Below, piece after piece: positions 11,314 through 22,809 of a stretch of DNA of 64,000 nt; position 1 is the first letter of the stretch; each line of letters begins with the position of its first letter. The translations under genes were made by a program, and so were the position numbers. The stretch is from the NCBI RefSeq assembly GCF_047675955.1, contig NC_132928.1:49842889-49906888 (forward strand). Reading direction: 5' to 3'. Under the pieces are notes generated by a model. That model did not search any database. It saw only the letters and a program-made list of their open reading frames with translations, and was not told the DNA's origin. This DNA is from Chlorocebus sabaeus. Taxonomy: Eukaryota > Chordata > Mammalia > Primates > Cercopithecidae.

Positions 11314-12069
11314 TTAAAATTGAAGGGATCCCCCTAAGGAGGTAGCCTACCAGCGTGAGTGGACCTCAGAGAAAGAGGAATATTTGGCTACGGGACACTG
11401 GGAATGGCCACCCAAAGGAGAGGCAATATACACATCCAGAGAGTTGTAGCTGCAGCGGCTGAGCAGGAGAATCTTTAAAGAACCCAGGACCTCTAAGAGA
11501 AACAATGGGCTTTACCCATCTACCAAGCCTGAGACAAAGCCACCTTACAACAGTACCAGTCACGTAAGAATGTTCTTGTCTCCCTTACAGCTCTTCCCTG
11601 ACTCCCCAGTTCCCTGCCTTCCACCCTGGGCAGGGTAGGAATCATAATTAGCAAACCTGAGGAAAGGGATATAGTCCAGACAGGAAAAGAGAAAAGAAGG
11701 ACCATGCCTCACTTCGTGGAAGGAGGCAGCACTACTGCAGGAAGTCCTAGATCCAAAAGGATAGAAGTTGTACCTTTGTGTAAAGATTAAAATGTTGATT
11801 CATATACTGGGCTGAATATTTTTTACTGAATTAATGCTGTGTGTGCAAGCTAATGTAATATAAGACTTTTATGAACTATAATGGATGAGAAAAGTCATGG
11901 GGCTAGCCTAAGTTTTTGTGCAGGAGTAAAAGGAATTTCCCCACTAAGGACAGTGGAAGAAGAAAATAAAGTTGCTTCTATTATTACACCCCTGAGTCTT
12001 GTTTAGTCGCATGCATGAATAATGACCTTTACCAAAGACATAACCTTTACCAAAAGGAAGGATTCTTTG
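11314..12069 (+). other. Unclassified sequence ending in a poly-A-signal-like block
   Basis: Moderately GC-rich text with AATAAAG near 11968 followed by a T/G-rich stretch (CTGAGTCTTGTTTAG). This resembles the R/U5 end of a retroviral LTR. I could not assign a family. No coding frame of note is present. Confidence 0.3.
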
Positions 12070-12265
12070 TTTGCTTTGAGACAGGGTCTCACTCTGTTGT
12101 CCGGCGTGGGGTGCAGTCGCGCAGTCAGCTAATTTTTGTATTTCTTGTAGAGATGGGGTGTCGCGGTGTTACCTAGGCTGGTCTTGAACTCCTGGGATTA
12201 AGGAGTCCTCCTGCACTGGCCTCCCAAAGTGTTGGGATAACAGGCATGAGCCACTGCAACTGGCC
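12070..12265 (-). mobile_element. Alu with large internal deletion
   Basis: The antisense 3' end (GAGACAGGGTCTCACTC) jumps from the start of the right monomer to TCAGCTAATTTTTGTATTTC. Confidence 0.88.
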
Positions 12266-12567
12266 AGAAAAGAAGGATTCTGAGAGAACCTGAGCCAGGA
12301 AAAAGTAACGGTAGAGGTAGAAAAGCAGAAAGCCAGTCATAGAAGCATAACATTCCACAGGCAAGAATGAAATGATAAAAGGAGAAAGAAATAGGAAAAA
12401 GAGATTAAAAAGCAATAAGCAAACATGGTTTACCTTTGAAACATTGAATAAAAGGAAGAAATGAATAAAGAAAAATTGAAGATTAGCAGCAAAAGTCCAG
12501 AAAAGTTCAATGCTTATAAAAACACTAAAAACCATTTTATCTTATCTTATCTGACTTTATTTTATAT
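12266..12567. other. A-rich unique sequence, no gene
   Basis: Purine-rich text ending in a short TTATC run (12537-12552). Nothing else is recognised. Confidence 0.5.
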
Positions 12568-12848
12568 TTTTTTGAGACAGGGTCTAGCTCTGTCCCCCAG
12601 GCTGGAGAGCAGGGGCATGATCTTGGCTCACTGAAACTCCCAGGCTCAAGCTATCCTCTCACCTAAGCTTCCTGAGTAGCTGGGACTACAGGCGTGTGCC
12701 ACCACACCCGCCTAGTTTTTGTATTTTTTGTAGAGATGGGTTATCACTTCATTGACCAGGCTTGTCTCAAACTCCTGAGCTCAAGTGATCCACCCGCCTC
12801 AGCCTCCCAAATTGCTGGGATTACAGGCATGAGTCATTGCATGTGGCC
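12568..12848 (-). mobile_element. Alu (old)
   Basis: Antisense diverged Alu, head GCATGTGGCC. Confidence 0.9.
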
Positions 12849-12851
12849 TTA

Positions 12852-13137
12852 TATTTTTTTTTGACACAGGGTTTCACTCTATGGGCCAGGCTGGAGTGGC
12901 ATGATCACAGCTCACTGTAACCTCAAACTCCTTGGACTCAAGTGATCCTCCCATCTCAGCCTCCCAAGTGAATGGGACCACAGGTACATGCCACCACATC
13001 TGGCTAATTTTTATATTTTTAGTAGATATCAGGTCACATTGCCCAGGCTGGTCTTAAACTCTGGGCCCAAGCTATTCTCCCACCTCCACCTTCAAAAGTG
13101 CTAGAATTATAGGCATGAGTGGCCACCATGCCCAGCC
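12852..13137 (-). mobile_element. Alu (old, J-like)
   Basis: Antisense diverged Alu abutting the previous one. Confidence 0.9.
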
Positions 13138-13546
13138 TAAAAACCAGTTTCTGAAAAATGGCAAGATGCTTTATATCATTAACAATCAAGGAAAGAGAAA
13201 ATAAAACCACACTGAGAAGCCACTTGATGCTTTTATCAGAGTTTAAGCCAAACTTTATATCCAGATTTGCAAAATTTAAAAGGTCTAATGATATTACATG
13301 TTGGCAAAGATGTGAAACAGTGGGAGTTTTTAATTCACTTCTGATGGCTGTGTAAGTTGGTACAATGATTTTATAAAACATTTTGGAAATATGCAGTAAA
13401 ATTGAAGATATGCCCATGACCCAACAATTTCATTCAAAATAGTCCACATTCTCAAACTCTTTGTTACTAGACCAGTAAGATAAAAAGCTCATGCAAGGAT
13501 GTAAATCAACTATGTCCCTAAACATACTATTTAGGGACGAGCTGAC

Positions 13547-13888
13547 TTTTTTTTTTTGAGATGGAGTCTCGCTCTGTCACCCAGGCTGGAGTGCAGCGGC
13601 ATGATCTTGGCTCACTGCAAGCTCCGCCTTCCGGGTTCACGCCATTCTCCTGCCTCAGCCTCCTGAGTAACTGGGACTACAGGTGCCTGCCACCACGCCC
13701 AACTAACTTTTTGTATTTTTAGTAGAGATGGGGATTCACCATGTTAGCCAGGCTGGTCTCGATCTCCTGACCTCGTGATTTTTAGTAGAGACGGGGATTC
13801 ACCATGTTAGCCAGGCTGGTCTTGATCTCCTGACCCGCCTTGGTCTCCCAAAGTGCTGGGATTACAGGCATGAGCCACCACGCCCAGC
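13547..13888 (-). mobile_element. Alu with internal 63-bp tandem duplication
   Basis: Antisense AluY-like copy. The 63-bp unit starting ATTTTTAGTAGAGA at 13715 repeats at 13778, adding length. Flanking duplication is GAGCTGACTTTTTT / AAGCTGACATTTTTT. Confidence 0.95.
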
Positions 13889-14197
13889 TAAGCTGACATT
13901 TTTTAAGATAAGACTTCCTTAATGAAGGAGACAGTGTGATGATATATATTCTTACACAAACTTCTTATCTCACTGCAGACTTGGATTAAATGGTTCACTG
14001 CCATAAGAAACTCACCCAGGTGCACAAGGAGACAAGTACCAGGAATTTTACAGAAGCATCGTTTATAATAGCAAAAATGGGAAATAACATGGCTATCAAT
14101 AGAAGAATGGGTAGTAAACTGAGGAATATTCATATAATGAAAGACCAAGAAACAGTGAAAATAAGTTTAAGGATGTATCACATAAATATAATTTTTA

Positions 14198-15790
14198 TTT
14201 ATTTTATTTTTTTATTGTACTTTATGTTCTAGGGTACATGTGCACAATGTGCAGGTTTGTTACATATGTATACATGTGCCATGTTAGTGTGCTGCACCCA
14301 TTAACTTGTCATTTACATTAGGTATATCTCCTAATGCTAGTCCTCCCTGCTTCCCCCACCCTGCAACAGGCCCCGGTGTGTGATGTTCCCCTTCCTGTGT
14401 CCAAGGGTTCTCATTGTTCAATTTCCACCTATGAGTGAGAACATGCAGTGTTTCGTTTTCTGTTCTTGCCATAGTTTGCTGAGAATGATGGTTTGCAGCT
14501 GCATCCATGTCCCTACAGTGGACGTGAACTCATCCTTTTCTATGGCTGCATAGTATTCCATGGTGTATATGTGCCACATTGTCTTAATCCAGTCTGTCCT
14601 TGATGGACATTTCGATTGGTTCCAAGTCTTTGCTATTGTGAATAGTGCTACAGTAAATATACGTGTGCATGTGTCTTTATAGCAGCATGATTTATAATCC
14701 TTTGGGTATATACCCAGTAATGGGATGGCTGGGTCAAATGGTATTTCTAGTTCTAGATCCTTGAGGAGTCGCCACACTGTCTTCCACAATGGTTGAACTA
14801 GTTTACAGTCCCACCAACAGTGTAAAAGTGTTCCTATTTCTCCATATCCTCTCTGGCACCTGTTTCCTGACTTTTTAATGATCGCCATTCTAACTGGTGT
14901 GAGATGGTATCTCATTGTGGTTTTGATTTGCATTTCTCTGATGGTGAGTGATGATGAGCATTTTTTCATGTGTCTGTTGGCTGCATAAATGTCTTCTTTT
15001 GAGAAGTGTCTGTTCATATCGTTTGCCCACTTTTTGATGGGGTTGTTTGATTTTTTCTTGTAAATTTGATTGAATTCTTTGTAGGTTCTGGATATGAGCC
15101 CTTTGTCAGATGAGTAGATTGCAAAAATTTTCTCCCATTCTGTAGGTTGCCTGTTCACTCTGATGATAGTTTCTTTTGCTGTGCAGAAGCTCTTTAGTTT
15201 AATTAGATCCCATTTGTCAATTTTGGCTTTTGTTGCCATTGCTTTTGGTGTTTTAGATTTGAAGTCCTTTCCCATGCCTATGTCCTGAATGGTATTGCCT
15301 GGGTTTTCTTCTAGGGTTTTTATGGTTTTAGGTCTAACATTTTAATCTCTAATCCATCTTGAATTAATTTTTGTATAAGGTGTAAGGAAGGGATGCAGTT
15401 TCAGCTTTCTACATATAACTAGCCAGTTTTCCCAGCACTGTTTATTAAATAGGGAATCCTTTCCCCATTTCTTGTTTTTGTCAGGTTTGTCAAAGATCAG
15501 ATGGTTGTAGATGTGTGGTATTATTTCTGAGGCCTCTGTTCTATCTGTTTTGGTACCAGTACCATGCTGTTTTGGTTACTGTAGCCTTGTAGTACAGTTT
15601 GAAGTCAGGTAGCATGATGCCTCCAGCTTTGTTCTTTTGGCTTAGGATTGTCTTGGCAATGTGGGCTCTTTTTTGGTTCCATGTGAACTTTAAAGTAGTT
15701 TTTTCCAATTCTGTGAAGAAAGTCATTGGTAGCTTAATGGGGATGGCATTGAATCTATAAATTACCTTGGGAAGTATGGCCATTTTCACA
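14198..15790 (-). mobile_element. Young 5'-truncated LINE-1 (L1PA type)
   Basis: 1.6 kb of L1 in antisense, running from the A-rich tail (T/A-rich at 14198-14215) to a 5' truncation at 15790. A perfect 21-bp target duplication flanks it (14177-14197 and 15791-15811). It contains the 3' UTR and the last third of ORF2. Confidence 0.97.
14418..15790 (-). pseudogene. LINE-1 ORF2p C-terminal part, 5'-truncated and broken
   Basis: ORF2p is the L1 endonuclease/reverse transcriptase, and only its C-terminal region remains. An open run at 14418-15275 covers about 285 residues and ends at the natural C-terminus (MFSLIGGN). It includes the Cys-rich segment GTLLHCWWDCKLVQPLW. A second open run at 15541-15790 holds the LPKVIYRFNAIPIKLPM region. 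A frame break separates them at about 15280-15540. No endonuclease or catalytic RT core is present, so it cannot encode an active enzyme. Confidence 0.93.
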
Positions 15791-15826
15791 ATCACATAAA
15801 TATAATTTTTAAAAAGCACATTGCAG

Positions 15827-16307
15827 GCCAGACGTGGTGGCTCACGCCTGTAATCCCAGAACTTTGGGAGGCCGAGGTGGGTGGATCATCTGAGGTCGGG
15901 AGTTTGAGACCAGCCTGACCAATATGGAGAAACCCCATCTCTACTAAAAATACAAAAAATTAGCCGGGTGTGGTGGTGCATGCCTATAGTACCAGCTACT
16001 CAGGAGGCTGAGACAGGAGAATCGCTTGAATCCGGGAGGCCGAGGTTGACATGAGCCAAGATCACACCATTGCACTCCAGCCTGGGCAACAAGAGCAAAA
16101 CTCCATCTCAAAAACAAACAAACAAAAACAAAAACAAAAATTAGCTGGGTGTGGTGGTGGGTGCCTGTAATCCCAGCTATTCGGGAGGCTGAGGCAGGAG
16201 AATCGCTTGAACCTGGGAGGCAGAGGTTGTAGTGAGCCGAGATCGTGCCACTGCACTCCAGCCTGATGACAGAGCGAGACTCCATCTCAAAAAATAAAAA
16301 TAAAAAG
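15827..16307 (+). mobile_element. Multimeric Alu (full Alu plus extra right-end segment)
   Basis: A complete Alu with tail (AAAC)n at 16110-16139 is followed without a break by TTAGCTGGGTGTGG... to a second tail. The whole unit is flanked by one duplication (AAAAAGCACATTGCAG before, AAAAAGCAGTTTGCAG after), so it looks like one insertion or an in-place duplication. Confidence 0.85.
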
Positions 16308-16640
16308 CAGTTTGCAGATGGATATATATAGTATGTTCCACTTCCATAAAGCTTAAAAGCATGCACAGTACTGGTATAGATTATTTAGGAACATACACAA
16401 ATGTAGTAAAAGATTTTTAAGTGCTCAGGAATAAAAAATACTAAATTCAGAAAAGCGATTACCTCCTGAGGGAGCAGAAGAGATTATGTGGTAAGGGGTG
16501 AACATAGGAAGCTTCAACTATGTTGGTAACATTTGATTTCTTAAGCTAGGTGTGGATACACAGATGAGTGTATTATTATCTTTGTAGCTTTTTTATTTTC
16601 AAAATCTTAAATAACAAATTTTTAAAATAAAAATAAATAA

Positions 16641-17276
16641 TAGGAATTTTAATATACGTGTGGGGAATGGGCGAAAGAACAGCCAAGAAGGAGGCATAAA
16701 GGTTACAAGAAAATAACTTCACTCAGTTGAAATGATATCCCACTGATTTGAGGCTCAAGAAACTTTTCCTCTTTGTAACACTGAACAGACAAGTATAGTT
16801 GTTATGTTTTTGAAAGTTTAAGCCAAAATTTATATCTAAGAAAAATAGCAGCAACTACCTCGAAGGTAAATTAGCAGCAGTTCCAGTAAGAAGTAACTAC
16901 CCCCTTGGGAATGGTAGGGTAGCATCAACTCTACCTATCCCGGCTCTAAGCTACTTTTTCATACCAACCAAGAGAGGTCATCTTCTTGCCTCAACCCAGC
17001 CCCTCCTCTACCTAAATTCCTACCAGAGAAAGAGGCTTGGAAAAGCAGAACAGCTGGTTCTAAGTAAAAAGAGACTCGAAGATAATGCTAACATTGTCCA
17101 AATTGGGATTCACTCAAGCCAAACGATTAAATTGTCTTAGATGGCAATTTCGTTAATTGCATTCTCATTACATGTTCTTTTATAAAACAGTTTTGTAGCC
17201 TTAAGGGGCACATGAAAACTTCTTAGTTTTACATTGAACTTACTTTGTGTGACTTTAAGAAAAAAAATCAAGATAC
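16641..17276. other. Unique intergenic sequence, no gene
   Basis: No repeat or coding frame is recognised. Confidence 0.5.
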
Positions 17277-17292
17277 TAAAATTTAGGGGAAT

Positions 17293-17573
17293 TATGGCCA
17301 GGTGCAATGGCTCACACCTGTAATCCCAGCACTTTGGGAGGCTGAGGTGGGTGGGATCACCTGAGGCCAGGAATTTGAGACCAGCCTGGGCAACATGGGG
17401 AAATCCCGTCTCTACTAAAAATGCAAAAATTAGCCGGTCCTGGTGGTTCCCAGCTGAGGCAGGAGAATCGCATGAACTGGGAGGCAGAGATTGCAGTGAG
17501 CCGAGATTGCACCACTGCACTTCAGCCTAGGCGACAAAGTGAGACACTATCTCAAAAGTAAATAAATAAATAA
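17293..17573 (+). mobile_element. Alu with small internal deletion
   Basis: The duplication AAATTTAGGGGAATTA occurs at both ends (17279-17294 and about 17574-17589). A segment of the right monomer is missing near 17445. Confidence 0.93.
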
Positions 17574-17789
17574 AAAATTTAGGGGAATTAAAAACTGGAA
17601 ATTAAGTTTTTCAAGTATATATCTCTCTGATAATAAAATAACCACTTACAGTGAATAAAAGAAAAAAAAAGAATGGTTAACAAGTGGATCTACTCAAAAA
17701 GCAGAGCATCAAGCATTAGTAACCCTAAATAAATAGAAAATATGTTTTAGAATTTGAAAACATTAGTGAGGCAGATGGTATTTTTCAAA

Positions 17790-18705
17790 GATGGCTGCAC
17801 CAGTATATTTCATCCCACATGTTTTTCTTATAATGTGATGTTGACATTTCTGCATTGAGAGATGGGGTCTGAATTCCCTCTTCTTGAATCTGGGTGGACA
17901 TTTGTAAAGGCCTCAACCAATAGAAGACATCAAAAATGATACAATGTGACCTCAGAAGTTAAGTCATAAAAAAATTCAGATTCTGCTCTGTTTTCTCTTT
18001 CTAGGAACAAATGCCTTTGGAATCCTGATCTGACATGAAAAAAGTTCACCTGAAGCTGCCATCCTGGAAGACTATGAGATGGAGATGCCCAAGAAGCCCC
18101 AGGTAGTCCTAATCCCAATTGTTTAAGTCTTTCCAGTGTTAACCACCAGACATGTGATGGAGTAAGGACTTCAGATTATTCCAGTTCCCAGCTGTCTTAG
18201 TCAGGGTCCTCCAGAGAAGTTATCACATGATTACAGAGGCTGGCAAGTCTGACATCTGCAGGGTAGACCAGCAAGTTGGAGACCCATGGAAGTTGATGTT
18301 GCAGCTTAAGTCCAAAGGCAATCTGCCGGCAGAATCCTCTCTTCTGTTTCCTTAGTGTGTTTTTACTTAAGAAACTGATTGGATGAGCCCCACCCACATT
18401 ATGGAGGGTAATTTACTTTACTCAAAGTTTACTTATTTAAATGTTAATCTCATTTAAAAAATACCTTCAAAGCAACATCCAGACTGGTGTTTAACCAAAT
18501 ATCTGGGTCCCATGACCTTGCTAAATTGACACATAAAATTAACCATTACATCAACCATCAAGCTACCCTGGCTAACACCAACTGGAACAGCAACAAGCTG
18601 CTCCACCAAGTATGCCCAAATTGTAGACTTGTAAGCAAAATATTGTTATTTTAATCCACTAGCTTTCAGGATAATTTGTTATTCAGCATTAGTAGCTAGA
18701 AGTGA
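17790..18705 (+). mobile_element. MaLR/MLT1-type LTR, interrupted
   Basis: Left part 17790-18193 (TTGAGAGATGGGGTCTGAATTCCC..., CCAATAGAAGACATC...) and right part 18556-18705 (GCCCAAATTGTAGACTTGTAAGC..., GTTATTTTAATCCACTAGC...) follow the order of an old LTR. An antisense LTR has inserted between them. The family name is from memory. Confidence 0.5.
18194..18555 (-). mobile_element. MLT2/ERVL-type solo LTR, inserted in an older LTR
   Basis: It reads TGTCTTAGTCAGGGTCCTCC to AAATTAACCATTACA. This is the reverse of the TGTGATGGTTAATTTT...CTGACTAATACA pattern also seen at 26630-27196. CCCACCCACATTATGGAGGG is typical. Confidence 0.6.
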
Positions 18706-18750
18706 TATTTGTAAACCACAGTCTATTTGTGTATACATTTGTTGTTTCAT

Positions 18751-18925
18751 TCCTTTTTTTTTTTTTTTTTTTGAGATGGAGTCTCGCCCTGTCGCCCAGG
18801 CTGGAGTGCAGTGGCGCCATCTCAGCTCACTGCAAGCTCCGCCTCCCTGGGTCAAGCGATTCTCCTGCCTCAGCCTCCCAAGTAGCTGGGAGTACAGGCG
18901 CCGGTCACATGCCTAACTAATTTTT
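18751..18925 (-). mobile_element. Alu, 5' part replaced by a second Alu
   Basis: Antisense Alu that reads normally to CTAACTAATTTTTGTG and then runs into a (TG)n run and another Alu. Confidence 0.9.
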
Positions 18926-18942
18926 GTGTGTGTGTGTGTGTG
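18924..18942 (+). repeat. (TG)n run between two Alus
   Basis: About nine TG units at the junction. Confidence 0.85.
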
Positions 18943-19225
18943 ATGCAATTTCCGCTCTTGTCGCCCAGGCTGGAGTGCAATGGTGCGATCTTGGCTCACT
19001 GCAACCTCCACCTCCCGGGTTCAAGTGATTCTCCTGCCTCAGCCTCTCAAGTAGCTGGGATAACAGGTGCCCGCCACCATGCCCGGCTAATTTTATGTAA
19101 TTTTAGTAGAGACGGGGTTTCACCATGTTGGCCATGTTGGTCTTGAACTCCTGACCTCAGGTGGTCCACCCCTCTAGGCCTCCCAAAGTCCTGGGATTAC
19201 AGGTGTGAGCCACCGTGTCTGGCCT
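18943..19225 (-). mobile_element. Alu
   Basis: Antisense Alu, head GTGTCTGGCC. It contains a short local repeat CATGTTGGCCATGTTGG. Confidence 0.93.
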
Positions 19226-19541
19226 CATTCACTTTTATTTTCACCTTTGTTTTGGGCAGGAAGGACATTAAAACATAATCACTAAAATTGGGAGCCAATC
19301 AGAATGGAGCAGAATCAGAGGCCCTCCTTGTTGGACTGGGTGTAAACTCCTTGGTTGTTAGATGTTGGAAGTCAGCAGCTATTTACCAATCAGTGTGGAA
19401 TTACGTTAATATTTAAATAACAAAACCAGTGCAGGCTAGGTATCAGTTAAGCATGAGGTATGATACCTTATTGTAGTGTTTTCAGTGGGCTTTAGCCCAT
19501 TTGTTTAATCATCCTAACAGCCTTAGAAGAAAAACACAGCA

Positions 19542-19990
19542 AGACTTTGCCTTTGGTGAGAATGCACTGGACAATCTAAGCAGAGTCTGTTTTTCACTGG
19601 GCAGATCTCCAGGTATGAGTCTACCTCAACAACATGGTGTTTGTCTCATGATGGATGCTGCTCAGCCCTGAGACAGCAACTCAACTCAAAGGAATTGCCC
19701 TGAGATTTTGAGACTCTGTGGGAGGGCACATGATGGAACCTGTTGCTGATCAGACACCTAAAAAACAAAACACAAAAAAAATCATGCAGAATGTACCTCA
19801 AAGTTCTTTGAGTATTCAGCCATTCGGAGTCACAGATAAAATACCAGTAAGGAAACAATGTTTGTCTACCACACAGAAAAAGAGAAACTTGAAATTTGAG
19901 GTCATCAGTGGCTCAGAGTCTCACTCTCCTAAATGTGAAGTTAACCTGACCATTATGAAAAGCCATAGCTTGGAACAGAAGAAACTCTAA
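19542..19990 (+). pseudogene. Protein-like decayed reading frame, unidentified
   Basis: Two open stretches in different frames read like real protein. At about 19548-19667 is DFAFGENALDNLSRVCFSLG followed by RSPGMSLPQQHGVCLMMDAAQP. It ends at a TGA and continues open as DSNSTQRNCPEILRLCG. At 19733-19990, shifted in frame, is a Lys/Ser-rich stretch (VPQSSLSIQPFGVTDKIPVR, then KFEVISGSESHSPKCEVNL) ending at TAA. One internal stop and one frame change suggest a pseudogene, perhaps processed. I do not recognise the parent and see no clear poly-A tail. Chance remains possible. Confidence 0.35.
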
Positions 19991-22370
19991 TTAAACAGAG
20001 TCTAGTAAAATTAAAACAGGGCGCTTTACCTCATTGGCTTTACTTACAATCTCTTGTTGGTAAATATGAAAACAGATGGGTTTTGCTTTATTGCTAGGTA
20101 AAAGTGTATTGCTGTCTATGAAAGTCAAGGCATCACTCCAGGAAAAAGATCAGAGAGATCTTCAGTCTACATTGTGCCTAAATGAATTTAGCAACAAACA
20201 AGCCCAAATAAGCACAAACTCATTTTCGATGGTCTGGGAATTTATTTCATGACTTTAAAAAAGATCTTAAAATCCACACCCCAAATAATCTATAAATATA
20301 ATTAATGTTGATTTTGCACAAACCAGATGCTGAAAATGAAATTCTTGTGATAAAATAGCTCAGCGTTTATAAGGGCTTAAAACTTTCATATTTCAGTAGC
20401 AGGATATTGTTGATCTAACCTACATCTGATTGCAAACATTGTACTCACAATTACTTGCCCTGTGACTCTAGAATAACGAATTTAACCTCTGTGGACTTAG
20501 TATTAGCAGGAGTCCTAATTTTAAGGTATGTATCTTTTTTGAAGTATAGGATACATCTTGAAGATTTGGTGGAACTATAGAACAAACAGCTAAATCCGTG
20601 GTAGCACCTATATTTTCTCTACCACCTTGTTTCAGTTATTGGTTCATAGTGGTTGGGAGAGGTAACTAGGATTTAGGAAGTACATCCTGTAATATGTAAA
20701 GATGACATAAAAAGAATAAAGATGCCCTTCACAAAATTAGTTCTTCACAATCAAAACTAAAACAACTTGTTAAAATGCAGTGCTGTGCATTTAGCTGACA
20801 GTTAATAAAAACTCATTGAATGGGTGGATGAACTAATTCATCCATCAGTGAGGTAAACTAGGAGGAACTAGCTGGAAATCCAAGGCAGAATAAATCCACT
20901 TCTTAAGTATCTGGTTGTTCAGAACAAAGTAGTTTTGAGGATTAAATTACATATCAGGAATATTGCTTCAGATCCACGTTTCGCTTTTGTTGGCTAATCG
21001 CTCCTTAAGATTAGTAGTGAAGTGCTCTTGGAATAAAGCCAAGCAATGGAGTTAGTTTCTTCCTCCTTTATTTCTGGTAATGTCAAAAGCAAACTGGGAT
21101 TTAGCAAACCTGAGGCTGGCTTTAAACAAACAAACAAACAAAGACTTCGAATCATAGACTCATTGACTGTAACAGTTGTGAGACAGAAACAATGGGTACA
21201 TCTTAAAAACGTTTAATGCTTGTTTAAAAAAAGCATTGCTGAGTGAAAAAAAATGAAGTTGCTTAAATGATGTTTGTAGTCTGACATTTACATAAATAAA
21301 AGCCAAAATAATTCTATGTATATGTACAAATCTATAACAATATATAAAAATGGTAAATTCTGGTGGTGGGGAGATGAGGCCAATTTTGATCCATTTAATT
21401 GCTGTGATTTGCTTCCATTTTGTTAATTTCCTCAACAAGATTTGTGAATCAGACAACCAATATATTTAAATCTAACTACTAAGTCTTTCCTATTTCACTA
21501 AATTACGTTTTATACCTGTTAAGAAAAAGAGTACTTCTGAAATGTGTGATTTGGGAATGTTTTTAAGCTTTAAAAATTATATTTTCCTACATTTAATCTT
21601 TACAAACCCTCAAAGATTAGTTTCTTTTAATGTTGAGTATCTTCTTTAATACATTCCCTATGGGGGCTTCCTTTAAATAGCGTAGCTCACAGGCAAGGTA
21701 ATCACTTTAACTATACAAAGGCAATGCCTTTTTCTTAGAACACTCTTAAAAAGAAGAGTGTCTCTCTTAAGAGCATCTCTCTGTTTTGATGCTGATTTAT
21801 AGCCTAATAATACAAATGAAATATGCAATGGGATATCTTATAGCAAGACAGCTGCAATTTTTTAAAAAGCTGAAGGATATGTCAGAATGAGGTTATATGT
21901 AATCAAACCAGGTTATATTTTACAAGGGATGAATCACCCTATTTACAGGCAGTGGAAAGTTTTAAACTTTTGACAGGAGATTTTCTGTGGTCCTTCCAAA
22001 AATAGAAAAAGGCAGCTGGGTGCCCAGCCTGGGAGAAGACCCTCAGGTTTTAGTGAGACTCACTGACTACTAAAAACACTCCTGGAATCCCAGGACTGAG
22101 TGCACCCACCTGTTGAAAAAGGAATGAGAATCTGTGAGCATTTGGTTACAAATCCTACTGCATTAACAGAAAGCCCACAAAATATTATAAAGGGGGAAAA
22201 GCAGCTGAAAAACTGTCAGGCAGAAATAAGAGTAATGATGAAATGGTAGCTGGTTTTGGAAATACACGTGATTACATGTATTATTAAGCAGGAATTGCAA
22301 AACTTGTGCAAAGCAAACATTTAATACAATCTAACATATACTGATCATGTATTGAATGTGTATATATTCT
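19991..22370. other. Unique AT-rich intergenic sequence, no gene
   Basis: An (AAAC)n run lies at about 21125-21142. No exon, LTR or LINE is recognised. Confidence 0.45.
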
Positions 22371-22374
22371 AATT

Positions 22375-22450
22375 TTCATTATATATAAATATATAATTAT
22401 ATATATAATTATATATAAATGGTTCTAACACATATGTATTTTATATAACA
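22375..22450. repeat. AT-rich tract, (TATA)n-like
   Basis: Imperfect ATATAT/AATTATAT alternation. Confidence 0.8.
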
Positions 22451-22499
22451 CATATATGACAAACACTTGTATAACCTCTAATAACCTCAATACTTTCAC

Positions 22500-22695
22500 A
22501 TACTTTGTCTTGTTTAATTCTTATCAAAATTGATGATATATTACCATAGTCCTCTTTCACAGATAAGGAAATTTATTGGAAAGGTGAAATGATTTGCTTA
22601 TGGTCACAAGGTTGGAGAAGTGGTATAGCTAGAATTTGAACCTCCATTTTCTGAATCCAGAATGTATAACTATTCCATTACACCATGTGGCTATC
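22500..22695 (-). mobile_element. MIR SINE
   Basis: CACAGATAAGGAAATTTATTGG..., GGTCACAAGGTTGGAGAAGTGG..., GAATTTGAACCTCC match the antisense MIR order. Confidence 0.65.
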
Positions 22696-22809
22696 AAAGT
22701 CATTTTAAGAAGGACTGCCTGCATGTCCTATAAACTTCCACATACAAAAATCAAGAACTTGCCTTGAACCCTTGAACTGGGCCAAACTGTACAACTGCCA
22801 ACCACAACA

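Larger units (their letters stand above)
13138..16640 (+). mobile_element. L1ME-like fragment (ORF2 3' end and 3' UTR), invaded three times
   Basis: Old LINE-1 text appears in four pieces: 13138-13540 (ATTAACAATCAAGGAAAGAG..., AAAACCACACTGAGA...), 13890-14197, 15791-15826 and 16308-16640 (CTTCAACTATGTTGGTAACA, TTTATTTTCAAAATCTTAAAT). An Alu, a young L1 and a multimeric Alu interrupt it. The reading frame is degraded throughout. Confidence 0.75.

Noticed and set aside
17990..18110. Acceptor TTTTCTCTTTCTAG and donor CCCCAG|GTAGTC bounding about 97 nt
   Set aside because: The unit lies within an MLT1-like LTR and its frames contain stops. These are splice-like sites common in that LTR family.
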